Shown one piece after another: positions 41,935-52,349 of a stretch of DNA of 64,000 bases. The notes under the pieces were generated by a model. That model was not told where the DNA came from and ran no database searches. It worked only from the letters and a program-made list of their open reading frames with translations. The DNA is from Agriotes lineatus (taxonomy: Eukaryota > Arthropoda > Insecta > Coleoptera > Elateridae), in the NCBI GenBank assembly GCA_940337035.1, contig CALNHX010001040.1, forward strand, positions 124,001-188,000, read 5' to 3'. Each line of letters begins with the position of its first letter. The stretch's first letter is position 1. The position numbers and the translations under genes were made by a program.

Positions 41935-42309
41935 AGAAAAAAAGAAGTCTTGTTCTAACCAATTGTAACTATTATTATCTTCAGTACCATATTTTAAATT
42001 AATTTTTCAGGTACATGGAAGATACGTAATCTACTTTCTAAGAGTAAATTAAAGAAAAATTTAAAAAATTACGCTTATTAACAACTACAGAAGTTCACAG
42101 AAACATCGCATGAGTCGTCAAAGAAAAAAAGAATTCTTGTTCTAACCAATTGTAACTATTATTATCTTCAGTACCATATTTTAAATGAATTTTTCAGGTA
42201 CATGGAAGATACGTAAGCTACTTTCTAAGAGTAAACTAAAGAAACATTAAAAAAATTACGCTTATTAACAACTACAGAAGCTCACAGAAACATAGGATGA
42301 GTCGTCAAC
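41935..42309. repeat. Direct duplication, two 187-bp units
   Basis: CTTGTTCTAACCAATTGTAA at 41949 recurs at 42136, and the units stay near-identical through GGTACATGGAAGATACGTAA and AACTACAGAAG to ATGAGTCGTCA. Each unit includes TTTTTCAGGTACATGG, which could mimic a splice acceptor, but no open frame follows. The two copies differ by few bases, so the event is recent. Confidence 0.85.
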
Positions 42310-42759
42310 TTAAAAAAAGAAATAGCTTGCTACTTAAATTTTATAATCAAAGCAAATTTAAATTAAACATTTATAGCTGTCGACCCTACCAAATTATAAA
42401 AATTAGTCGCTGGACAAATTGGATATTCCACCAAGCTGAAAAAAATGGCGTATTAATTCTTATTACAATAAGTACATATGGCAGCATATATACGGTGTTT
42501 CAAAAATGTGGTGCCAAACTTCAGGAGGTTATAGAAGACATTAAACATAAATATTTTGCATATACAATTTTTCTTTTATATCCCTCCCAGCTGAGTTACA
42601 TTCTCTGAAAGAGAGACTAATAGTTTCTGTGTAAAGAATATGTGTGACGAAAACACTGAGAGTTAAAAAAGATTTTACATAATCAGGCTTTCACATACAT
42701 AATCTTGTATCATATTTTTACTTGTGTAAAACCAAAACAGCTGTCCATACGTTTGTAAA
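42310..42759. other. No gene seen
   Basis: The 103-codon frame starting at 42297 in the duplicated DNA has a Lys/Asn/Ile-rich AT-driven composition and no domain. I do not accept it as a gene. Confidence 0.35.
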
Positions 42760-43690
42760 TTGGGTATAAAAATAATTAACGCGCTAAACTTCCTTCAATT
42801 CATTGTCATTATCTTCTGTGTTGGGTAACGTTTCGTTTGCATTAGCAAACTTCATCAGAAGAAATAGAATATCATAATTACAGTTTTTTTACATATCGAT
42901 TAAATATAAAATAAGTGAACATGTTAGACTAATATCAATCAATGCATCTTGAATATTCCTTACCTAAAAACCATTTGTGGTATTACTAAACGGGAGGAAT
43001 TTACACTTCCTTCTACCAATTGGTGTAGGGTTCATTATTAAATAATACATTTATAATAGGAGGATTTGTTAATAATTGTAATAAGAAATGTTAAAATTTG
43101 CAACTACAAAATTTGTTAGTTTATGAGCTGTAATCAGGTTGATCCTGTTAGTTTAAATTTTTAGTTGTATAAAGATATTATGAAAGCAGAGCCAAGATGA
43201 CAAAATTAATTTAGTTTAATGTAAAAGTCAAAATGTTTAAATACTACAAAAATTAGAAAAGGTTATAGTATATTGAATGTCAGTTTTCAATATCGGTTTT
43301 ATAATTGATAGATTTTGAGTTTTTTTACTGCTAATTTCGTAAATTAGACGTTTTTGTAAATGTGGTTCCCTTTACAATATTTTAGTTTTAGTAAAGTCAA
43401 AATTATGGAATAGGTATACAGCATGATCTGAAAGTGCAGTACTGGGTTTAGTGGGAGTTAAAGTTTTAATTTTTATCGAAGTTTTATGTTAATTGAACTT
43501 TTTGAAAATGCAGTATTAGATTTAGTTTTAGGTTTTATCGAAGTTTTATGTTGATTTAATATTTTTTTAATATTTTGTTTATTTTAACCCATGTAATTGG
43601 CATCACAATTATTGCAATTGATTTGATAAACAATATTAGATTCAGATTGAATGTTCAAAGAAAAGATTTGCAATTGTATTATCGTTTTTA
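42760..43690 (-). mobile_element. Penelope-like element 3' end, copy 1
   Basis: The minus strand reads the Penelope GIY-YIG region (about 43690-43250), then a noncoding 3' part ending with a hammerhead-like motif near 42866-42812. It is collinear with copy 2 (47880-48960, plus) along its length. The GIY-YIG part has CNNCDANYMG (the YIG position) and, after a local duplication of an ACTTCGATAAAA stretch, LSDHAVYLFHNFDF. Frames are broken. RT is not present. Confidence 0.75.
42812..42866 (-). ncRNA. Hammerhead-ribozyme-like core, Penelope copy 1
   Basis: On the minus strand CTGATGA (42858-42852) is followed by a perfect stem-loop AGTTTGC-TAAT-GCAAACG's core and then GAAAC (42834-42830). GTT-ACCC-AAC follows, a candidate short stem III. 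This is the conserved hammerhead order (CUGAUGA, stem II, GAAA, stem III) known from Penelope-like elements. The UH cleavage position expected after stem III is not clear (AACACAG), so catalysis is doubtful. Confidence 0.5.
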
Positions 43691-43913
43691 AAGAATCCGT
43701 CATTGATGCTGTTACTTAATTTCTCTTCAAATTGTTTATACCACTTCAGCAATGTTGCTATGCATGGTAATGTTCAGGGGTGTGTGTCACAATATACCGC
43801 ACTAACGAGGTCCTACAGACCTCCGTCACTGATGTTTATAATAGTTAAAATAGGATGGCACCATGAGACACTGTGCGCACTACAATTATGAGGGGCAGAT
43901 CACAGAGGTTGAT

Positions 43914-45840
43914 TTAGTCATTATCACTTGTTAAAAGGTCTACAGGTAATTTCCTTTTTAATCCTGTGTGTAATGATCTTGAGCCCATGTGATAAAATAT
44001 TACGCCACTACATTCGTCTATGTTGTTATAAAACTTTTGAGATGTTTTGTAATGTATTCTTGTATTGTGGGAATACCTGTTTCTCGATGTGAAGTGTGAA
44101 TTTCTTACAAACCATTCAGCCTTAGGTATTGCGCGCAACACTTTGTTTTGTAGAATCTGCAACTTATTGATATTTATTTTAAATATTGAGCTCCAGATAG
44201 TACAACCATAAGTAAATATTGGTCTTATTATAGCTGTATAAATTAATATTCCACATTTAATTCTAAGTGACGATTTTTTATTCAAAATTGGGTAAAGCAT
44301 GCTTAACCTGGAGTAGGATTCTGCTAAGTTTTTGTTTATGTGATTGCTCCATGTTAGTCTGCGATCTAAGTATATCCCTAGATATCTGACCGCCCTGTCT
44401 TTGGGATTCCATTCAATTGGGGTATTATTAATAATTAATCTTGGTGAATTTCTGGTGTTTGAAGAGTAAAGATTTTGGATTCACATTTTCCAGCATTTAT
44501 GTTTACGCCCCACATTTTGAATCAGTCGTTTAATTGGTTAACACCTTGTAGCTTGTAGGCTGCTTGGTTAATATCATGATCTTGTGCAATGATCGCTGTA
44601 TCATCAGCATACATAGCTAAGTCAACGCCAAGTATATTTGGTACATCAGCCATAAATTTGTTAAACAGTGTTGGTCCCAAAACTGATCCCTGTGGAACTC
44701 CAGCGTGTGCTTGTCGAATAGTGGAGGTGTATGATCTTATTCTTACTAGATAAGTTTTGTTCGATAAAAAAAAAGCCTGAGTAATTTGTAGTAGGCACGG
44801 AGGCACATTCATTTTCAACATTTCGTATATTAAACCACTAATCCACACTCGATCAAAAGCCTGAGCTACGTCGACAAATGCGATAACAGTATGCATAGTA
44901 TTTTCAAATCTCTTTGCAATTGTTTCTGTTAGTCTTAGTATTTGGTGGTTGGTGGAGTGAGAACATTTAAGTCCCAATTGAAGCGCGAGTATTAAGTTGT
45001 GTGTTTAAGCACTGATGCATGATTTGCTCAAGAACCTTGGAATTGTAGATAGCAGTGGGAAGTACCCTGCCTGTAAACATGCATTAAATATGGCCGTTAA
45101 GAAGGATATTGATTTTGCCACAACATTTTTGAGAACCATGTTGGGGATCAAATCATTTCCAATAGCTTTGCAATTTTTTAGATTTTTAATATATTGATCG
45201 ACTTCAGCATGACGTGTTGGCTTTATAAGAATTATATTATTAGAAAAATTAGTATTGTTAACTTCTTGCATAACTCACTGAACATGTTCTATATTATTTG
45301 CATCATAATGTGGTTTTGGCTCTAGGTGATAGGCAAATAGCACTTTTTCCTTTGTCATCTGAATATGTGAGGTTATTGATTCGGAGAGTAGATATTATCA
45401 TTGGTTGTTTTAGAATTTTAGTAGCTTTCCACACGTTTGGATCTTTAGGGTTTAGGTTTTCCAAGTATTGGTTATAGGATTTGTATCTACGTTTGTCTAA
45501 TTTTTGCTTGACCAGTCTTATCAGTTGATTGAGACGTGCTTTAGTTGCTGGATCGCGAGATCTTTGCCGTAATCGCCTGACTCTGTCCTTTTCTTTAATT
45601 AGATTGAATATATTAATTGAGGGATTGTGGCGGTCTGGGACCCTATGCAGACAGTTCACAATGGTGTCATTTTGTGTAGATTGGTTAACTGTGTTCTTAA
45701 AAGTTTCTATGGCGTTGTTAATATTCAATTGTGTTACAAGAGTTGTTGGGCAAGACAGCTGGTTGTCCATTGATGTTTAGAATAAGCTCCAGTCTATAGG
45801 ACCATTTATTAGTTTTAGAAGTTTGGAGTACTATTGGGGA
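43914..45840 (-). pseudogene. Jockey-like ORF2, linker, RT and C-terminus (relic)
   Basis: 45770-45303: a linker with NLIKEKDRVRRLRQRSRDPA and LENLNPKDPNVWKATKILKQ. 45271-45005: KNLKNCKAIGNDLIPNMVLK (pre-RT block). 44977-44522: IAFVDVAQAFDRVWISGLIY (first catalytic Asp), HAGVPQGSVLGPTLFNKFMA and AMYADDTAIIAQD (YADD intact). 44300-43914: GILIYTAIIRPIFTYGCTIW, then the tail. The RT core is the best-kept part. A frameshift after the block at 44977 and another near 44520 separate them. Confidence 0.88.
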
Positions 45841-45850
45841 GTACAACTAA

Positions 45851-46974
45851 GGGCCGGTATTACAATACAAGGTTAAACTTGTAGTAAAGTTAAACTTTAC
45901 CAGAAGTTTAACCTGAAGATTATCTCGAATGTGTATTACAAACTGCTATCAGACGGCGGTAAAGTTAAACGCAACATTTGCAACGTTGGTAGCACTAATT
46001 GCCAAATAACTAACTTCGCGTTTATTTTGCTGTCAAATTCTATATGCTGAAAACATTTATATCAAATTTTATTTTAGATATTTGTTATCAATAGAATAGT
46101 TTATTTATAAGATTAGTATAGTGTTTATTAGTAATACGTTGTTGGTTAGTTTAATAGTATAATATTTAGTGTCGCTTTATCATTCTGAGTGGAAAAACAG
46201 CTATGACAAAAGTTTATATTGTTTATAATATAGGATAGTATCTACTACTAATAAAACGGTGGCTTTTAATAGCCAAAATCTGTCTATAAATTCCATATTA
46301 TCCCACACTTCCAAATGAATTCTATGTACACGGAATACTTTTGGTCTAAGAGGCATTTCAATAATAGTAGGTATATTTCATTACGAATCTGGAAAAATAA
46401 ATTTCTGGGCGTATAATGAACGATATTTTTTATTATACTTATCTAAAAACAACGTAAGAAAGCATAAGAAATTCATTTTATTTTCAAAGTAATAATAATA
46501 CTTCGTAAAAATAGTATCAAACACGATTGACATTTCCATAGCAACGATTTATTTTTTATTTTTTAGGGCACGGAAAAAAATCGGGAAAGGTTCTGAAAAA
46601 GCCACCTTGCGTCATTTCAAAAACATGAAAACAATGTGTTTTCAGAAAAGTATAATGAAAAATTTATTTCATCTTCACCATCAGTTACGAGAACATCAAA
46701 TATCTTGAATATATTATCCATATCAAATAAACATACATTTCCACAAAAATAAACACTTTTAATGATGATGTGAGGTTACGACATCGCTGTTTTACTGCAC
46801 ACATAAGCATTAAACTTTAGTATTAATGGTTTAAACCATACCTTAGCTTGGTTTAAATTTTCTCGAGTTTAAACTGAAGTTTAGAGAAAACTTAAGATTG
46901 TAATACGCTATTGGTAGCTAATCTACAGTTTAAACTCTACTGTGTGGTTTAACCTATGATTGTAATACCGGCCC
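45851..46974. mobile_element. 1124-bp PIF/Harbinger-type MITE
   Basis: Inverted ends GGGCCGGTATTACAAT and ATTGTAATACCGGCCC are flanked by TAA (45848-45850 and 46975-46977). The subterminal AGGTTAAAC/GTTTAACCT and AAACTTTA repeats are typical of Harbinger ends. There is no coding sequence in 1.1 kb of AT-rich interior. It divides the endonuclease from the linker of the jockey-like element. Confidence 0.88.
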
Positions 46975-46977
46975 TAA

Positions 46978-47600
46978 GGGTTATTATAACTGGCAAGTGG
47001 TCTGAATCAAGCTCTGTTAAGACCGTGTGATAAATTGGTAAAGTTATGTTTTAATGAAGAGCAATGTCCACTATATCAGGCAAATAATTAATCAGATCTA
47101 TAAGGAAAATATATATATTCTGTGGGAGCCCGCAATGTGTATTGCAAGTTATGATGTTATGTTATTTAGTTTAGTGCCATTGGGATTGGTTTTTCTTCAT
47201 TCCCAGTTTGTGTTTGCAGTTTAGGCCTCCCACTAGTAGTGTGGGTTCCAAGTTTCCAAAGATCATTTCAATTTAATTCCGGCTGGGTTGTTAATTGGGT
47301 GATTTGTATCCACATACAAGTTTAAGAGTGTTGTTATTCATTGCGGCGACTTATATTTCTACAGCTTCCATGTGGTGAATGTTTTCTAATCTACTAGCGC
47401 TATTAAAAGGTTCCGTTTAGCAATTACCTCTGCACCACCCCATCCTTCAGCTGTCTCTCTGTCTTTTCTGAAAATGTTGTATCCTGGTAGGATGAATTTT
47501 TGTTTAGTGACTAGTGCGTTTCAGTTAAACATGCAATATCTATATTATGCTTTGTAATAAATGAAATAAATGTTGATCACTGTTTTTTACCGCATCAGCA
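46978..47600 (-). pseudogene. Jockey-like endonuclease (relic)
   Basis: The minus strand gives ALVTKQKFILPGYNIFRKDR, then AEGWGGAEVIAKRN, IEMIFGNLEPTLLVGGLNCK (GDFN-type block changed to GGLN) and PDIVDIALH...LTELDSDHLPVIITL (SDH block). Order and motifs are those of a jockey AP endonuclease. Several stops. Confidence 0.8.
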
Positions 47601-47889
47601 TTTCAATTATTGGTGTCAAATTGAAAAATTTATTAATATTCCTTAAAATTAATTTATTAATGCAGTTGAATATATTTTACAATCTACATATTTTTCTTTT
47701 AATAATCAAACATGTGACGACCCCTATCAAATACGATGGCTGATTTAGTGAAAAAAGTGTAATTAACAGCTTAACTGATCGTGCAATTTTACTATCCTCA
47801 AAAAATATAACAATGACGATACTAGCAAAGTTAATTTTTTTTAATAAAAAATAACTATTTAATTGATTTTATAAACACAAATATTAAAA

Positions 47890-48418
47890 AAAGAATAACT
47901 AAACTCAAAAATAGGAACACTAACAAAATATCATCTTTTATTGACTTATACCCTAATTGCTTAGGTCAAGAATTCAACAATTATCAGTATATTGAATATT
48001 CCAACTATATTTCTATTCTATATTTTCCTAAATTATTACAACAATAAAAAAAACTTTAAATAATAACAACATTAAAGTATCCTTTAAAAACGATAATACA
48101 ATTGCAAATCATTTCTTTAAAGATGTAAAAGATAAAACTGAAATTCAATCTGAATCTAATATTGTTTATCAAATCAATTGCAATAATTGTGATGCCAATT
48201 ACATTAGTCAAAATAAACAAAATCTTAAAAAAATTTTAAATCAACATAAAACTTCGATAAGAACTAAAACTAAACCTAATACTGCATTTTCAGATCATGC
48301 TGTAGACCTATTCCATCATTTTGACTTTAATAATCCTAAAATATTGCAAAGGAAAGCACAGCTACAAACACTTCTAATTTACGAAATGTTAGAAATAAAA
48401 AAAATCAAAATCTATTAA
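47890..48418 (+). pseudogene. Penelope-like ORF C-terminus with GIY-YIG endonuclease
   Basis: The frame includes NIKVSFKNDNTIANHFFKDV, SNIVYQINCNNCDANYISQN (the Y and YI of GIY-YIG, with Gly changed to Ser), LNQHKTSIRTKTK, FSDHAVDLFHHFDFNNPKIL and LLIYEMLEIKKIK, then TAA at 48416-48418. CxxC next to the nuclease is usual in Penelope-like elements. The upstream RT is not seen. One or two shifts lie near 48040. Confidence 0.78.
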
Positions 48419-48845
48419 TCATAAAACCGATATTGAAAACTTACATTCAATATACTAGTACCTTCTCCGACCTTTGTTGTATTTAAACATTTTCACTTTT
48501 ACATTAAACTAAACGCATAATTCTTTTAAATATCAATTTTTGAAATTAATTTTGTCATCTTGGCTCTTCCTTCATAATATCTTTATACAACTAAAAATCT
48601 GAATTAACGGGATCAACCTGATTACAACTCATAAACTAAAACATTTTTCAGTTGCAAATTTTAACATTTCTTATTGAAATTATTAACAAATTATATTATA
48701 AATGTAATATTTAATAGTGACATCAGGGAGCCTAAATGGTTTTTAGGTAAGGAATATTCAAGATGCATTGTTTGTTATTACTCTAACCTCTTCCCTCATT
48801 TTAAATTTATTTGATATGTAAAAAACTGTAATTATGATATTCTAT

Positions 48846-48898
48846 TTCATCTGATGAAATTTGCTAATGCAAATGAAACGTTACGTAACACAGAAGAC
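48846..48898 (+). ncRNA. Hammerhead-ribozyme-like core, Penelope copy 2
   Basis: CTGATGA at 48851-48857, stem-loop AAATTTGC-TAAT-GCAAAT, and GAAAC at 48875-48879, followed by GTTACGTAAC. The core nucleotides are all kept in spite of changes around them, and the differences from copy 1 fall mainly in the paired stems. Stem III and the cleavage position are atypical, as in copy 1. Confidence 0.5.
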
Positions 48899-49143
48899 AA
48901 TTATAATGAATTGAAGGAAGTTTAGCTGTGTTAATTATTTTCCTACCCAATTTTCATAATTTTGTATAAACAAATTCTTCATTGCAAGAAAGTTTAAATG
49001 AAAAATTTATATTTCTACGTACCTTTTCAAGTTTGGAAACTTATTTTGAAATACCTGGTATAAAGATTAAGTATAGGCAATCTAAATGTATTCCTGTGTT
49101 TGAGCACCAGTAATCTAATTAATTTAAATAAATTAGGACTTAC

Positions 49144-49197
49144 ACTTCGTAATGAATCGGAGTCGTCTTCTCCGGATGTGGCGGGGCTGTGGAAAGT
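49144..49197 (-). CDS. Possible small host coding exon, 18 codons
   Basis: On the minus strand a TTTGATTTCAG acceptor is followed by 54 bases, 18 open codons in phase 0 (TFHSPATSGEDDSDSLRS), and a GTAAGT donor. The block is GC-rich compared with its flanks, which supports selection on coding sequence. Ser/Asp/Glu-rich, so probably from an unstructured region. No other exon is nearby; it might share a gene with the micro-exon at 62247. Confidence 0.5.
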
Positions 49198-49579
49198 CTG
49201 AAATCAAAATCGATTATAATTAATAATGTTTTCAGTAAGGTACTAGTACAATAGCTAATACTTCGTAAGAAACTGAAAGTGGTTACCGATCATCCATGAA
49301 AATAACGATGGCATTACTAACACTGGAACTTTCTACAATATTTTGAAAAATAGAAGAGTTACACTCAAAGTCATGACTGAGTAGATCAGATAAAAATTAT
49401 AAGCAAGAAAGTAGTTGTAAATAAAAAAATTAAAAACTTCGTATCTACTTTAACTTTTAATTTTAACGGTTGATGAAAGTATCAAAGTTAAAATATTAGA
49501 CAAATGAGATATTATATACCGTCCAATCTATAAAAAAGGGCCCAGCCTATAGCCCTTTATTTAAAGATTTTCGACCCAA
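49198..49579. other. No gene seen
   Basis: AT-rich spacer with no motif. Confidence 0.4.
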
Positions 49580-49586
49580 TAAGCTA

Positions 49587-49624
<38 letters not shown>
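49580..49624. repeat. (TA)n microsatellite
   Basis: About 20 TA units directly precede the MITE at 49625. A shorter TATA run (49962-49982) follows it. The insertion therefore used a TA target inside a TA run. Confidence 0.9.
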
Positions 49625-49627
<3 letters not shown>

Positions 49628-49947
49628 TACAACCTCGTTAAGTCGGCCCCCTTTAAGTTGGATCTCCAGGTAACACGGACCGGTTTAGGAAAGACGTGAA
49701 CAGAAATTAACAAGCTTTTTTCCACAAAAATTAGACATACATACATACCTGTACAATCAACAGTTGTATTTTTTTGTTGTCTTGTAATGTGTCAATATTT
49801 TAAAAGTGTTTTTCTCCATAATAAAAGAAATTATTGAAAGTATATTTTCATTTTTCATTTTTTTCTGCTCTCTCTCTGGCTAAACTGGATTTTCGATATG
49901 CCGGATCGGCCGCGGCCCGGCTGGTCAGACTTAACGAGGTTGTACTG
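49625..49947. mobile_element. 323-bp pogo/Tigger-like MITE
   Basis: Ends CAGTACAACCTCGTTAAGTC and GACTTAACGAGGTTGTACTG, TA on both sides. CAGT-x-AACCTCG-TAAGTCG is the terminal pattern of pogo/Tigger elements. The right part contains GGATTTTCGATATGCCGGAT, a degenerate subterminal repeat. Noncoding. Confidence 0.85.
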
Positions 49948-50105
49948 TATGTATATAATATGTATATATATATATATATATATTATTAAATTGTATACTT
50001 TTACCTAGATTTTGACGATATTAGTTTGCAGATTACAGTCAACTGTTTTCACTATCAATATTTAACTTTTTTATTTTAAATGGAACTCACTGTATATTTT
50101 TAGAT

Positions 50106-50665
50106 TTTTACTTCCTTTTACAATAAAGAAAGTATTGGATTCACCCCAAAAATTCGAAATTGAGTTTTCAACATATGTTCACGTTTTAGTGTCCTCTGAA
50201 CCCAAAACAACATGTTTTTGTCTGTCTGTCAATCTGTGTGTCTGTTTGTGTGTCTATCTGTGTATGAACAGAATATCTCAAAAACGAAAAGAGGTATGAC
50301 ATTGAAACTTCATACATAAGTTTTGTGTACTATCTGGATCTATCTAGAAAAACTGTCTAATTATGTTTTTCAAACTTCACATTTTTATTGTATATTTATT
50401 GTGTATTGATGTGAGATAGGTGACTTTCCAGTTAAATACCTCTAAAATGGGTTTTTGTTTTTTTCCTCTTTTTTATTAACTCCTATTTTGAATAGAAAAC
50501 CCGGTATATTACTGCATTTTTGAATTCAGCTTAAAATTTGTTTCTTCAACTAACGCTCTATTTTGTAGTTTCTGTAGAATAAGTAATTTTTGAAAAAAAT
50601 TTACAAATGCTTATTACTGTAAAAGGAAGTTGTGAGCATGTTATCACTCCAATTTCTTTCATGGG
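50106..50665. repeat. Repeat inserted in the left arm of the long-TIR element
   Basis: This segment has no partner in the right arm. It begins ACTTCCTTTTAC and carries GTAAAAGGAAGT near its end, plus TCTGTCTGTC near 50220. The same strings appear at about 13746 and 14309, so it is a dispersed repeat. Confidence 0.55.
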
Positions 50666-50968
50666 ATTTCCAATTCTCTTCCTTTTGGTATAACATAAGT
50701 TACGGTTTTCTAGAAAAATACCGCCTAAAATTCTAAAAATGTATCAAATCTAGATTTCCATGGAATTTGAAATTTAAATCTAGAAGTCTTAGATAACAGA
50801 AGTAAACAAAGAACCATCTTTGTATTATAATGTATTTAACAAAAATTTAAATTGCTATAAATTTACATTTTGAAAGAATGTAACCATAAAAATAAATAAT
50901 TAAACCTAGTTATGAAGAAAAGTAAAGAATGTGATAGAAATTCAAGACAAAAACACACTTTAAGTAGT

Positions 50969-51297
50969 TTACAAAAAATTTTTAAAGTGTAGTGCACTAT
51001 TGTCAATACAGTGTTGACACCTTTCTTTTAGATTTTCTACTGAACGCAGTAGCATATCAACTGGAGTATAGTTAGCGACCTATTTTATACGGTTTCTTCG
51101 GGCACCGTGGATAATGTAATCTTTAAAATAGCTTCAGAGGAAAAAATCTAAAAGAGATAGATCCTACAAGTCTTCAACTTGGAATATTTCTTTCAGAAAA
51201 TCATAAGCAATGCATTCGTAATGCTGCAGCACTGTTTTTTTTACGGCATTCATAAGAAATCTCTAGCATATCAACTCTTTTGTTAGTTTCCGCCATA
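50969..51297 (-). pseudogene. DUF4817/HTH-type transposase, N- and C-terminus fused by internal deletion
   Basis: From 51297 the minus strand reads MAETNKRVDMLEISYECRKK, NSAAALRMH and ERNIPS (the N-terminal helix-turn-helix of DUF4817-bearing insect transposons). It then jumps directly to GARRNRI (C-terminal), NYTPVDMLLRSVENLKERCQ and HFKNFL with stop at 50969. The catalytic middle is missing. Frames shift several times. Confidence 0.6.
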
Positions 51298-51599
51298 ACC
51301 GAAATCTGACGTATAAACAATTATTAGCAGAGATTGTTCTTCTTTTACTTCTGTTTCCTAGACTTCTAGATTTGATACATTTTTAGAATTCTATGGCAGT
51401 ATTTTTAACAAAAACCCTAACTTATGTTACATTAAAAGAAAGAGAATTCAAAATCCTATCAAAATATCTAAAAATACATAGGGTGTTCCATATCAAATAA
51501 AAAAGTTGAATATTGATAGTCAAAACAGTTGACTGTAATCTGCAAACTAATATTGTCAAAATCTAGGTAAAAGTCTACCATTTAATAATATAAGAGGGC

Positions 51600-51795
51600 G
51601 GAATGATAATTGCTTAGCCTAACAATGAAAGACTGGTTTTATGTTTTCAAAATTATTTTTATTTTTTACGGTAATCGATCATCAAAATCTCTTTTGCATC
51701 ACAAAAAACCGATGCCATCACCATGCCAGATGCTTTTAGGGTAATTGCTTTCTCTACAACTGAAAAACTAGGTTCCGCTCATTGCTTTAATTTAA
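51600..51795 (-). pseudogene. Mariner transposase fragment
   Basis: The minus strand reads EKAITLKASGMVMASVFCDA, then KEILMIDYRKK. This is the mariner core block MVMASVFWDxxGxxxIDYL containing the first catalytic Asp (here FCDA). The fragment is only about 60 codons and has no termini. Confidence 0.75.
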
Positions 51796-52099
51796 ATTTG
51801 GTTTGTGTTAAAAATAAGATCACATGGTCATATTATGTATATAAAAGATGGTAATTTGCAATGCTGTTAAGCAGTTTCATGAAGATAGTGATAAAGTCAA
51901 TAATAATCAACAAAGCATTCAGAAGATCTAACAAATTGTTTGTGGTAACCACACTGACTGATTAATAGTGCATTACTAAGAAACACATCGATAAGACTAA
52001 ACAGGAAATTGCAACAGAAAATTGGAACATTGAAAAAGCGTGTGCAAAGACAACTCATAATTTTTGTCTATCCCATATGGTATTCATTTTGGGGGCAGA
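51796..52099. other. No gene seen
   Basis: AT-rich spacer between the mariner scrap and a LINE tail. Confidence 0.4.
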
Positions 52100-52345
52100 T
52101 TCAGTCGTTTCAAGAAAAGTATTACTATTCCTAACAAAAGATGTTGCTTACATCTAACCGTTGGTAACATTTCAATGGTTTCAAAAGTAAAGAACCCAGC
52201 TAATCTGGATCCAAAAAGAGGAAGACCAAGACAGAGATGGATAAACAACATTGAAGAGGATGCCAAACAAATACTGAAAGTTCGCAATTGGAAAACAACA
52301 GCAAGGCAGCGTGACGTCTGATGGGACTGTAGTGCCACGAAGAAG
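52100..52345 (+). pseudogene. LINE 3' tail fragment with GAA repeat
   Basis: The frame encodes NLDPKRGRPRQRWINNIEED and WKTTARQRDV, the C-terminal part of an RTE-like ORF2, and ends in CGAAGAAGAAGAAGAA at about 52337. It resembles the 329-bp tail at 8845-10160 in structure. Upstream parts are missing. Confidence 0.65.
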
Positions 52346-52349
52346 AAGA

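Larger units (their letters stand above)
43914..47600 (-). mobile_element. Jockey-like non-LTR retrotransposon B (relic)
   Basis: In minus-strand order: endonuclease (46980-47580), then after a Harbinger MITE the linker (45303-45840), pre-RT (45005-45271), RT (44522-44977) and the C-terminal part (43914-44300). It sits between the two Penelope-like copies. Numerous stops and shifts. Confidence 0.85.
47880..48960 (+). mobile_element. Penelope-like element 3' end, copy 2
   Basis: The plus strand holds the end of the Penelope ORF with the GIY-YIG nuclease (47890-48418), then about 540 bp of 3' sequence ending with a second hammerhead-like motif at 48851. It matches copy 1 in reverse orientation. 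The two copies flank 4.2 kb of unrelated jockey/MITE sequence. Confidence 0.78.
49982..51593 (-). mobile_element. Long-TIR element with DUF4817-type transposase remnant
   Basis: Left arm 49982-50105 and right arm 51475-51593 are complements over about 120 bp (ACCTAGATTTTGACGATATT, GCAGATTACAGTCAACTG). Pairing resumes further in between 50665-50780 and 51340-51460 (CTAAAAATGTATCAAATCTA). The gap in the left arm is an insertion (about 50106-50665). The minus strand in the middle encodes a transposase remnant. Confidence 0.8.

Noticed and set aside
42812..42866. Calling the Penelope motif a proven active ribozyme
   Set aside because: Core matches, but stem III and the cleavage site do not fit the standard consensus, so it is listed only as hammerhead-like.
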